DNA of 6,957 nt from contig CP070681.1 in the NCBI GenBank assembly GCA_020352575.1, positions 1,062,099-1,069,055 on the forward strand, in the 5' to 3' direction. Under the pieces are notes generated by a model that ran no database searches, was not told the DNA's origin, and saw nothing but the letters and a program-made list of their open reading frames with translations. Below are positions 1 through 5,739 of this stretch, piece after piece. Position 1 is the first letter of the stretch. Every line of letters starts with the position of its first letter. Source of the stretch: Acidimicrobiia bacterium (GTDB lineage: Bacteria; Actinomycetota; Acidimicrobiia; Spongiisociales; JAENVV01). Made by a program: the position numbers and the translations under genes.

Positions 1-1052
1 CGCTTTGCGCGTTCGATGGCGAGTTCCGCCACCTGGGTGTGCTCCTCGGCGGGGCGGTCGAAGGTCGAGTACACGACATCGCCCTTCACCGTGCGCTGCA
101 TGTCGGTGACCTCTTCGGGCCGCTCATCGACGAGGACGACCATGAGGTGGCACTCCGGGTTGTTCGCGGCGATCGAGGTGGCGATCTCCTTGAGCACCGT
201 GGTCTTGCCGGCCTTCGGGGGCGACACGATGAGGCCACGCTGGCCCTTGCCGATGGGGGCGATGAGGTCGACGATCCTCGGGAGCACGCGCTTGCGGGCG
301 TCCACGACCTCGAGGCGGAGTCGCTGGTCGGGGAAGAGCGGAGTGAGCTTCTCGAACTTCGGACGGTTCCTCGCCGTCTCGACGTCCATCCCGTTCACCG
401 ACTGCACCCGGATGAGGGCGGGGAACTTCTCCTGGTTGCGAGCGGGGCGGATGGGGCCGATCACGAGGTCGCCACGACGGAGGCCGTTGCGTCGAATCAC
501 GTTGACCGAGACGTACACATCCTTGTCGCCGGGCTTGTAGCCGGAGGTGCGGAGGAACCCGTAGCCCTCGGGGAGCACGTCGAGAAGGCCCTCGCGGAAC
601 TCGAGCTCGTCATCGGGCATGTCCTCCCAGCGCGGACGATCGCCCGCTCCACCTCCACCTCGCTTGCGACGGCGGCGGCGGCCATCACCCTGCTGGCCCT
701 GCTGGTTCTGGCCATCACGGTGCTGTTGGTTCTGCCCACCCTCGGACCGCTGGCCACCATCACGTGACTCGCCGTCACCGGAAACGTCGTCGCCGTCCTT
801 CTCCTCGGCCCCCGAGTCACCATCGGGCGCGTCGCCGGCGGCCTCACCCTCGGGGGCGGCGCCGTTGCTGGACTTCTTCACCTCGGGGAGTTCCACCTCG
901 GGCGCGGTCTCGATGACCTCGGTGTCGGGGTGGTCGAGGATGGCGGAGATGAGCTTGGCCTTCTGGAGGCCATCGGACTCGACACCGATCGCCTGGGCGA
1001 TCTGGCGCAGGTCAGCGATCGGCTTCTTCTGGAGGTCGGCTCGGCTGGTCAC
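1..1052 (-). CDS. rho: Transcription termination factor Rho, 3' end cut by window edge
   Basis: Rho is a hexameric RNA-dependent ATPase and helicase that loads on C-rich nascent RNA and ends transcription. The first 350 residues are visible. Residues 5-43 are a Rho_N helical domain (DLQKKPIADLRQIAQAIG). Residues about 44-141 are a low-complexity linker, first acidic, then Q/N-rich, then RRRRRKR (125-131) and GGGG. Residues 151-222 are the cold-shock-like RNA-binding domain (EGYGFLR, then YVSVNVIRRNGLRRGD). The ATPase domain follows, with P-loop SPPKAGKTT at 277-285 and VDERPEEV at 308-315, which holds the glutamate equivalent to E. coli E211. Motifs are offset by 99 residues from E. coli Rho, so the linker adds about 100 residues and the full protein should be near 520. 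The Walker B, Q-loop and R-loop lie outside the window. The GTG start at 1052 is chosen because Rho_N begins at once and AAAGGA lies 5 bases upstream; no in-frame start is seen just before it. Confidence 0.97.
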   Translation of the reverse strand, partial: MTSRADLQKKPIADLRQIAQAIGVESDGLQKAKLISAILDHPDTEVIETAPEVELPEVKKSSNGAAPEGEAAGDAPDGDSGAEEKDGDDVSGDGESRDGGQRSEGGQNQQHRDGQNQQGQQGDGRRRRRKRGGGGAGDRPRWEDMPDDELEFREGLLDVLPEGYGFLRTSGYKPGDKDVYVSVNVIRRNGLRRGDLVIGPIRPARNQEKFPALIRVQSVNGMDVETARNRPKFEKLTPLFPDQRLRLEVVDARKRVLPRIVDLIAPIGKGQRGLIVSPPKAGKTTVLKEIATSIAANNPECHLMVVLVDERPEEVTDMQRTVKGDVVYSTFDRPAEEHTQVAELAIERAK

Positions 1053-1057
1053 GTAGA

Positions 1058-1063
1058 TCCTTT
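1058..1063 (-). promoter_or_regulatory. Ribosome binding site of rho
   Basis: On the minus strand AAAGGA stands five bases before the GTG start of rho. It is a fair match to the Shine-Dalgarno consensus and supports the GTG start. It lies six bases downstream of the hairpin at 1069-1097, so folding of the leader could influence ribosome access. Confidence 0.6.
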
Positions 1064-1068
1064 CGAGT

Positions 1069-1097
1069 CGTGCACGGGAACGGAGCCCGGCTGCACG
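1069..1097 (-). promoter_or_regulatory. Hairpin in the rho leader next to the ribosome binding site
   Basis: Read on the minus strand, CGTGCA, a two-base bulge (GC), CGGG, a seven-base loop (CTCCGTT), CCCG and TGCACG form a stem of 6 plus 4 perfect base pairs. There is no U-tract after it, so it is not a standard intrinsic terminator. Its position directly before the rho ribosome binding site suggests a control element of translation or an RNA stability element. This function is inferred from position alone. Confidence 0.45.
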
Positions 1098-1129
1098 GGA
1101 CGGGGAAGCCCCTGTGGATACCTCGCCAC

Positions 1130-1160
1130 GGCATGCAAGAAGCGATGCGGGGAGGGGGAT
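1130..1160 (-). promoter_or_regulatory. C-rich tract in the rho leader, possible Rho loading site
   Basis: The minus-strand transcript here begins ATCCCCCTCCCC and continues as a C-rich, G-poor stretch. Rho loads on such RNA, and in E. coli the rho gene is known to limit its own expression by termination in its leader. The match to that idea is only compositional; the C-rich reading could be chance in high-GC DNA. Confidence 0.25.
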
Positions 1161-1181
1161 ACGCCGACTGGCGTGGTCAGG

Positions 1182-1209
1182 AATATAGCGACTTGTGACC
1201 GCTGTGCAA
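1182..1209 (-). promoter_or_regulatory. Probable promoter of rho
   Basis: On the minus strand TTGCAC (1204-1209) and TATATT (1182-1187) are separated by 16 bases. TATATT matches five of six positions of the housekeeping -10 consensus and is a rare A/T-rich island in this window. TTGCAC matches the -35 consensus only in its first three bases. Transcription would start near 1175 and give a leader of about 120 bases before the rho start. The promoter lies just after the thrC stop codon, so rho can be made independently of hom-thrC. No U-tract terminator is visible after thrC, so read-through is also possible. Confidence 0.5.
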
Positions 1210-1218
1210 TGCCGAGCG

Positions 1219-2583
1219 TCAGTCGAGGTCGAGGAGGTAGGCCCGGACGGCGTCCTCACTGGGCGGCAGGTGGTCGACGCGTTCGTCCCTCGTCATGAGG
1301 TCGGCGAGGTCGTCGGGCAGGGCCGGGCGCTCCCCCACCGCTGCCTCGACGGCATCGGGGAACTTGGCCGGATGGGCAGTGCTCACCACGACCAGCGGAG
1401 CTGCCGGGTTCCGGTGTCGGGTGATGCCGGCGGCCCACCCGATCGCCGTGTGCGGGTCGACGATCGGTCCACCACGGGAGTGGAGGTCGGCGATTGCCGC
1501 CGATGCCGCATCGTCGGTCATCCACGCCGAGGAGAAGAGCCCCTGGAACATGCCGATCGTCGCCGCCGGCACCTGGAGCACACCGGACGCCCGGTACTCC
1601 TCCATGAGGCCCCGGAGGGCGATCGGATCGCGCTCGACCATGTCGAACAACAGGCGTTCGAGGTTGGACGGGATCTGGATGTCCATTGCCGGAGCGATCG
1701 TCGGGACCACCTCACGCATCTCGAGCCGACCCGACTGGAGGAAGTCGGAGAGGCCCCGGTTGACGTTCGTCCCGACGACGATGTGGCTGATCGGCACGCC
1801 CATCGACCGAGCGACGTACGCCGAGAGCGCATTGCCGAAGTTGCCGGACGGGACCGCCACGGCGATCTCGCCTCCCACCCGCAACGAGGCCCACACGTAG
1901 TAGGCGGCCTGCGAGGCGATGCGGGCGAAGTTGATCGAGTTCACCGCCGAGACCGGAATGGGCAGGGTGGTGTCGGTGAGGAGGGCCTTCACGATGTCCT
2001 GGCAGTCATCGAACGTCCCGGCGATCGCCACGTTCCTGACATTGTCGTCCAGCACGGTGGTCATCTGCCTGCGTTGCACGTCGCTGACCCGGCCCTCGGG
2101 GTGGAGCACGACAACCCGCATCGACGCGACCCCACGGAGGGCCTCGATCGCTGCCGAGCCGGTGTCACCCGACGTCGCACCGATGATCGTCAGCTCCTCT
2201 CCGCGTTCGCTGAGCACGTGGTCGAGCAGCCTGCCCACCATCTGCAGGGCATAGTCCTTGAACGAAAGCGTCGGACCCCAGAACAGCTCGAGGAGCCAAC
2301 CGTCCTCGAGCTTGGTGAGCGGGGCGACCTCCGGGGACCGGAAGCCGGCGTAGGCCTCACCGGCGAGGCGGGCGACGGCGTCGGGGTCGATCACCCCATG
2401 GGTGAACGGGGCGATGACCCGAGCGGCGACGTCGGCGTACCCGAGTGCGGACCAGGAGTCGTCGATGTCGAGGTGCGGCCAGTGCTCGGGCCAATACAGC
2501 CCGCCGTCGGGGGCGAGGCCGGCGAGGATCGCGTCGTCGAAGTGGACTGCGGGCGCGCCACCCCGGGTCGAGAGGTACCGCAA
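1219..2583 (-). CDS. thrC: Threonine synthase (PLP enzyme)
   Basis: Converts O-phosphohomoserine to threonine and phosphate in the cytoplasm, the last step of threonine synthesis. The 454-residue protein opens with MRYLSTRGGAPAVHFDDAIL and GLAPDGGLYWPE, the usual N-terminus of the long threonine synthases. LFWGPTLSFKD (100-110) carries the PLP lysine K109; SGDTGSAA (138-145), PSGNFGN (245-251) and STAHPAKFPDAV (401-412) are further family motifs. The length fits the long form (about 430-480 residues, as in E. coli and Corynebacterium), not the roughly 360-residue form of M. tuberculosis. The TTG start at 2583 is chosen over the much longer open frame to 2733, because the extra 50 residues are arginine-rich antisense-like sequence inside hom, and GGAGG lies six bases before the TTG. 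Only two bases separate this start from the hom stop, so the two are probably translationally coupled. Oddity: W102 stands where His is usual (FHGPT). Confidence 0.96.
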   Translation of the reverse strand: MRYLSTRGGAPAVHFDDAILAGLAPDGGLYWPEHWPHLDIDDSWSALGYADVAARVIAPFTHGVIDPDAVARLAGEAYAGFRSPEVAPLTKLEDGWLLELFWGPTLSFKDYALQMVGRLLDHVLSERGEELTIIGATSGDTGSAAIEALRGVASMRVVVLHPEGRVSDVQRRQMTTVLDDNVRNVAIAGTFDDCQDIVKALLTDTTLPIPVSAVNSINFARIASQAAYYVWASLRVGGEIAVAVPSGNFGNALSAYVARSMGVPISHIVVGTNVNRGLSDFLQSGRLEMREVVPTIAPAMDIQIPSNLERLLFDMVERDPIALRGLMEEYRASGVLQVPAATIGMFQGLFSSAWMTDDAASAAIADLHSRGGPIVDPHTAIGWAAGITRHRNPAAPLVVVSTAHPAKFPDAVEAAVGERPALPDDLADLMTRDERVDHLPPSEDAVRAYLLDLD

Positions 2584-2585
2584 GG

Positions 2586-3863
2586 TCAGCCTCCGAGCAC
2601 GCGGAACATCGCACCGACCTCCCGCACGACGGGGAGCGCGCGGAGTTCGGCCTCGGCCGCCGCGTGGGCGGCCTCCGGTGCCTCGTGCGTGACGATGAGG
2701 AGGGTTGCGCCGGCGCCTCTCCCCTCCTGCCACACCGAGGCGATGGACACGTCGTGGGAGGCGAACTCCTCGGCGATCGAGGCGAGGACCCCCGGGGAGT
2801 CGACGACCTCGAGTCGGTAGTAGCGACGGGTCACCGTGTGGTCGAGGTCCGCGAGGCGCGACGGTTGGAATCGAACGGGCGGGGTCACCTGGGCACCAGC
2901 AAGCAACTCGCGGGCGGCATCGATCACGTCGCCGAGTACGGCGGTCGCCGTCGGGTCGCCGCCGGCGCCGGGACCACTGAACAGGAGCTCACCGATCTGT
3001 GGTCCCTCGATGTAGATGGCGTTGTGGGCACCCCTGATGGAGGCCAGCGGATGGTCATCCGGGACGAGGGTCGGGTGGACGCGGACGGCAACGCCCGCCT
3101 CGGTCTCCTCGGCAACCGCCAGCAACTTCACGACATATCCGAGCCCCGCCGCGTGGCTGAGATCGGCGACATCGATGGTGTCGATGCCCTCACGCGGGAC
3201 GCTGGGACCGTCGATCCACGTGCCGAATGCGAGGGAGGCCAGGATCGCCGCCTTCGAGGCGGCATCGCCGCCCCCGACATCTGCGGCTGGGTCCGCCTCG
3301 GCGAATCCCAACTGCTGGGCCTCCGCCAACACCTGGTCGTAGGGGGCGCCCTCCTCGGTCATCTTGGTGAGGATGAAATTCGTGGTCCCGTTCACGATGC
3401 CGAGCACCCGGGAGAGGGGCTCGCCGGCGAGCGACTGGGAGAGCGGACGGATGATCGGGATGCCACCGCCCACGGCTGCCTCGTAGAGCAGTGCCACACC
3501 CTGCTCCTCCGCCAGGGAGGTGAGTTCGAGGCCCCGTGCGGCAACGAGTTCCTTGTTTGCGGTGACGACTGCCTTGCCGGCGCGCAGCGCACGCTCGACG
3601 ACAGCGCCGGCCGGCTCGAGCCCGCCCATGAGCTCCACCACGAGCTGCACCCGGTCGTCGTCGACGACCTCCATGGGATCGGTCGTCACACGATCGGCGG
3701 GCAGGTGGAACGGTCGGGCCTTGTCGGGATTCCGGACGGCGACCTTGACCAGGTCGAGGCCGAGCCCCGACTTCGCCGCGATGGCGTCTCCCTCGTCGAG
3801 GAGTTTGCGCGCGAGCGCGCCACCAACGGTGCCTGCGCCGATGATCCCGATTCCGACCTGCAT
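2586..3863 (-). CDS. hom: Homoserine dehydrogenase with C-terminal ACT domain
   Basis: Reduces aspartate semialdehyde to homoserine with NAD(P)H, the branch point toward threonine and methionine. The 425-residue protein has a Rossmann nucleotide-binding loop GIIGAGTVGG (6-15), TANKELVA (101-108) with K104, the VNGTTNFIL substrate-domain motif (157-165), and GFAEADPAADVGGGDAASK (186-204), which holds the expected acidic residues and the lysine K204 equivalent to K223 of the yeast enzyme. Residues 348-425 form an ACT domain (YYRLEVVDSPGVLASIAEEF), which in this family usually mediates feedback inhibition by threonine. It is a monofunctional enzyme; no aspartokinase domain is fused. The ATG at 3863 fits the family N-terminus but has no Shine-Dalgarno sequence; TACCCT lies eight bases upstream, so the message may be nearly leaderless. 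thrC follows after two bases and is probably cotranscribed. Small oddity: GGGD where many homologues have EGxD. Confidence 0.97.
   Translation of the reverse strand: MQVGIGIIGAGTVGGALARKLLDEGDAIAAKSGLGLDLVKVAVRNPDKARPFHLPADRVTTDPMEVVDDDRVQLVVELMGGLEPAGAVVERALRAGKAVVTANKELVAARGLELTSLAEEQGVALLYEAAVGGGIPIIRPLSQSLAGEPLSRVLGIVNGTTNFILTKMTEEGAPYDQVLAEAQQLGFAEADPAADVGGGDAASKAAILASLAFGTWIDGPSVPREGIDTIDVADLSHAAGLGYVVKLLAVAEETEAGVAVRVHPTLVPDDHPLASIRGAHNAIYIEGPQIGELLFSGPGAGGDPTATAVLGDVIDAARELLAGAQVTPPVRFQPSRLADLDHTVTRRYYRLEVVDSPGVLASIAEEFASHDVSIASVWQEGRGAGATLLIVTHEAPEAAHAAAEAELRALPVVREVGAMFRVLGG
2590..2594 (-). promoter_or_regulatory. Ribosome binding site deciding the TTG start of thrC
   Basis: A perfect GGAGG on the minus strand, located in the last codons of hom and six bases before TTG. 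It is the clearest ribosome binding site in the window and is the main reason to set the thrC start at 2583. Confidence 0.75.
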
Positions 3864-3871
3864 GGGCGGGG

Positions 3872-3877
3872 AGGGTA
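3872..3877 (-). promoter_or_regulatory. Possible -10 element for leaderless hom-thrC transcription
   Basis: TACCCT on the minus strand fits the actinobacterial TANNNT pattern and sits eight bases before the hom ATG. Transcription would begin one or two bases before the start codon. This agrees with the lack of any Shine-Dalgarno sequence before hom. The pattern is short, no -35 element is recognisable, and a chance match is possible. Confidence 0.35.
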
Positions 3878-3901
3878 GGAGGCACGACGGAGGAAGGACG
3901 A

Positions 3902-3926
3902 CGCACTTCGACCCTCCCGCACTTCG
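3902..3926. repeat. Nine-base direct repeat upstream of hom
   Basis: CGCACTTCG occurs at 3902-3910 and again at 3918-3926, a spacing of 16 bases. It lies about 37 to 61 bases before the presumed hom transcription start, in the 84-base spacer between the minus-strand channel gene and hom. The position suits a regulator binding site, but no known operator is recognised. Adjacent on the same strand is a looser series of GTGCC, GTGCC and GTGCT (3926-3943). Confidence 0.35.
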
Positions 3927-3947
3927 TGCCCTGTGCCTCGTGCTGGT

Positions 3948-4832
3948 TCAGCGCTCGCTGGGGTCCGTGTGGACCCGCAGCGTCGGGTATGCGAGGTCCA
4001 CATTGGGTTCCTCGGCGAAGGCGTCGAGGACGCCTTCCCAGAACCGTTCATCCGCACCGCGACGACTGCGTACTCCGACGAGGAATCGGGCGGTGAGCAG
4101 CACTCCGGAGTCCTTCACCGTCACGTACACGCGCGGTGTGAGGGTCCCGATGCGGATCTGGTACTCCCGGGCCGTGTCACGGATGCGTTGCTCGGCGTCC
4201 CTGGCAACGACCGGCACGCTGTCTGCGAGCACCTGCTCGATCCGCTCCTTCGCCCTGCGCCAGTCGGACTCGAAGGTCACGAGGACGGGGATCTCGTGCC
4301 AGATGAACTCGAACCCCTCGGTGTAGTTCGCGAGTCGTTCGGTGAACAGGACGCCGTTGGGCACATGGATGAGCCGCCCGGTCGATTGGTCGGCGTCCAC
4401 CCAGTTCCCCACTTCGAGGAGGCTGAATCGGAAGATCCGCACGTCGACCACGTCACCGATCGTCTCACCCACTTCGACCCGGTCACCCACCCGGAACGGC
4501 CGCCGGAGGATGATGAATGCCCACCCGGCGAGGTTCTTCAGGACATCGGCGAGCGCGATGGCGACACCGGCGGAGACGAGGCCGATGTAGGTCGTGACCG
4601 AGTCCAGTGCGTCCACCCAGATCCACGCGAGGGTCAGGATCACGACGATCGTCGTCACATAGGTGACCGACTTACGGATGCGGTACATGCTCTCCGGGTC
4701 TTCGACGCGGCCCTGGATCGCGCGGACCACCACCCGCCGGAGCACGAGCAGGATCGCGATGGCGACGAGCGACGACACCGTCTTGCTGACGACGTCGGCG
4801 CTCACCCCGAACTCCGAGAAGAACTGCTCCAC
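3948..4832 (-). CDS. MscS-family mechanosensitive ion channel
   Basis: Small-conductance mechanosensitive channels open under membrane tension and release solutes; some relatives, such as Corynebacterium MscCG, export amino acids. Numbering from the longest frame (GTG at 4862, 304 residues), three membrane segments lie near 24-46, 66-86 and 91-118. The last is the pore helix (GLVSAGVAIALADVLKNLAG) and leads into the family signature RRPFRVGDRVEVG (120-132). The beta domain includes GRLIHVPNGVLF (162-173), and an alpha/beta C-terminal domain follows. Overall size and plan match E. coli MscS (286 residues). I prefer the GTG at 4832, giving 294 residues beginning MEQFFSEFGVS, because TAGGTT lies seven bases upstream, mirroring the neighbour gene, whose product begins MEEFLDSRA; the start at 4862 has no convincing signal. 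It faces away from the second channel gene and points toward hom, 84 bases downstream. Substrate unknown. Confidence 0.9.
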   Translation of the reverse strand: MEQFFSEFGVSADVVSKTVSSLVAIAILLVLRRVVVRAIQGRVEDPESMYRIRKSVTYVTTIVVILTLAWIWVDALDSVTTYIGLVSAGVAIALADVLKNLAGWAFIILRRPFRVGDRVEVGETIGDVVDVRIFRFSLLEVGNWVDADQSTGRLIHVPNGVLFTERLANYTEGFEFIWHEIPVLVTFESDWRRAKERIEQVLADSVPVVARDAEQRIRDTAREYQIRIGTLTPRVYVTVKDSGVLLTARFLVGVRSRRGADERFWEGVLDAFAEEPNVDLAYPTLRVHTDPSER

Positions 4833-4839
4833 GACCGGG

Positions 4840-4871
4840 AACCTACCGGAGTGGCGGGCCACACCTACGCT
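4840..4871. promoter_or_regulatory. Possible overlapping divergent promoters of the two channel genes
   Basis: Plus strand: TACGCT (4866-4871) lies seven bases before the ATG at 4879. Minus strand: TAGGTT (4840-4845) lies seven bases before the GTG at 4832. Both fit TANNNT, and neither gene has a convincing Shine-Dalgarno sequence, so both messages may be leaderless. With ordinary spacing the -35 region of each promoter would fall on the -10 element of the other, so polymerase could not occupy both at once. No -35 consensus is recognisable, and the -10 pattern is weak. Confidence 0.35.
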
Positions 4872-4878
4872 TCAGCGG

Positions 4879-5739
4879 ATGGAGGAATTCCTCGACTCGA
4901 GAGCCGCTGACCTCGTCGCCACGGCGTTGCTCGTCCTGGGCGTGGTCGTGGGGCGCGCCGCCGCCGTTCGCTACATCCGCTCCCAGGAGTGGGACAACGT
5001 CCAGTTGAGCCGACGGTGGCTCGTCACCATCCGCAACGTCGCACTGCTCGTCCTCCTCTTCGGCATCGTGGTGATCTGGGCGGAGCAACTGCGCACCGCC
5101 GCCATCTCGCTCCTCGCCCTCGGCGCGGCGATCGTCATTGCGACGAAGGAACTCATCATGTGCGTGAGCGGCTCCATCGTCCGGGCCTCCGGGCGCTCGT
5201 TCTCGATCGGCGATCGCATCGAGATCAAGGGCATGCGGGGCGATGTCGTCGACCACTCGCTGCTCGTCACCACGATCCTCGAGGTGGGGCCGGGCGAGGC
5301 GCGCACAGGTCGCACCATCGTCTTCCCCAACTCCCTCCTGGTGACGGACTCGGTGGTCAACGAGACCGCCGGACGGGACTTCGTGCTGCATGCGTTCACC
5401 GTGCCGGTGGACCGCGGCGAGTGGCGCGAAGCGGCCGACCAGCTCCTGAGCGCAGCAGAGGACACCGTCGAGTCATTCGTCGAGCAGGCCGCAGCAAGCT
5501 TCGAGGAGCGAGCCCGGCGCTACTCGCTCGCGCTCCCGTCGGTCCGTCCGCAGGTGGTCGTCGACGTCTCGAGTCCAACGACCGTCGAGCTCACCGTCCG
5601 CGTCCCGGCCCCAGTCAATGGGAAGGGTCGGATCGAACAGGAGGTCATCCTCCGCTGGCTCCGCGAGTCCTCCGACACCGACCTCGACGAATCCGACAGC
5701 ACGGGGATGTTGCCGAGGGTCAATCGCTCGGAGACCTGA
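4879..5739 (+). CDS. MscS-family mechanosensitive ion channel, second subfamily
   Basis: A 286-residue membrane channel of the MscS superfamily. Three hydrophobic segments are seen near residues 9-30, 51-69 and 73-101; the third is the pore helix and contains ATKELIMCVSGSIVRASGR (88-106), a pattern I associate with a distinct group of MscS-like proteins. The signature FSIGDRIEIKGMRGDVVD (108-125) follows, then GRTIVFPNSLLV (144-155) and a cytoplasmic domain ending in an acidic tail (residues 263-273). The open frame extends upstream to 4663, but that part is antisense to the other channel gene, so the ATG at 4879 is chosen. It lacks a clear ribosome binding site and may be leaderless. The two channels share only the general fold and short motifs, so they are not a recent duplication. 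The stop codon overlaps the lysA start by one base, which makes this the first gene of a probable channel-lysA operon. The transported solute is unknown. Confidence 0.9.
   Translation: MEEFLDSRAADLVATALLVLGVVVGRAAAVRYIRSQEWDNVQLSRRWLVTIRNVALLVLLFGIVVIWAEQLRTAAISLLALGAAIVIATKELIMCVSGSIVRASGRSFSIGDRIEIKGMRGDVVDHSLLVTTILEVGPGEARTGRTIVFPNSLLVTDSVVNETAGRDFVLHAFTVPVDRGEWREAADQLLSAAEDTVESFVEQAAASFEERARRYSLALPSVRPQVVVDVSSPTTVELTVRVPAPVNGKGRIEQEVILRWLRESSDTDLDESDSTGMLPRVNRSET
5730..5733 (+). promoter_or_regulatory. Ribosome binding site of lysA
   Basis: GGAG lies five bases before the lysA ATG, inside the last codons of the channel gene. Together with the TGATG overlap it supports translation of lysA by ribosomes finishing the channel reading frame. 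Confidence 0.55.

Noticed and set aside
39..767. A 242-residue plus-strand frame at the left edge
   Set aside because: Antisense to rho; the minus-strand frame encodes unmistakable Rho motifs and is merely cut by the window end.
1012..1134. A 40-codon upstream frame (ATG at 1132-1134) in the rho leader overlapping the rho start
   Set aside because: No ribosome binding site precedes it and its composition (Pro, Arg, Cys) is what the leader would give by chance. It was not kept as a leader peptide.
1161..1174. ACGCC/GGCGT hairpin after thrC, considered as the thrC terminator
   Set aside because: The stem is only five pairs and is followed by a C-rich run, not a U-tract. It also lies at the presumed rho transcription start.
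1195..2820. A 541-residue open frame on the plus strand opposite thrC
   Set aside because: It is antisense to a clearly recognised thrC, rich in Arg, Asp, His and Gly, and has no recognisable domain. High-GC coding DNA often leaves such long opposite frames open.
2445..3878. A 477-residue open frame on the plus strand opposite hom
   Set aside because: It mirrors the codon structure of hom on the other strand, with low-complexity composition and no family motifs.
3945..3960. Short inverted repeat at the end of the minus-strand channel gene, considered as a terminator
   Set aside because: Only four paired bases with a tiny loop, overlapping the stop codon, and no T-run follows.
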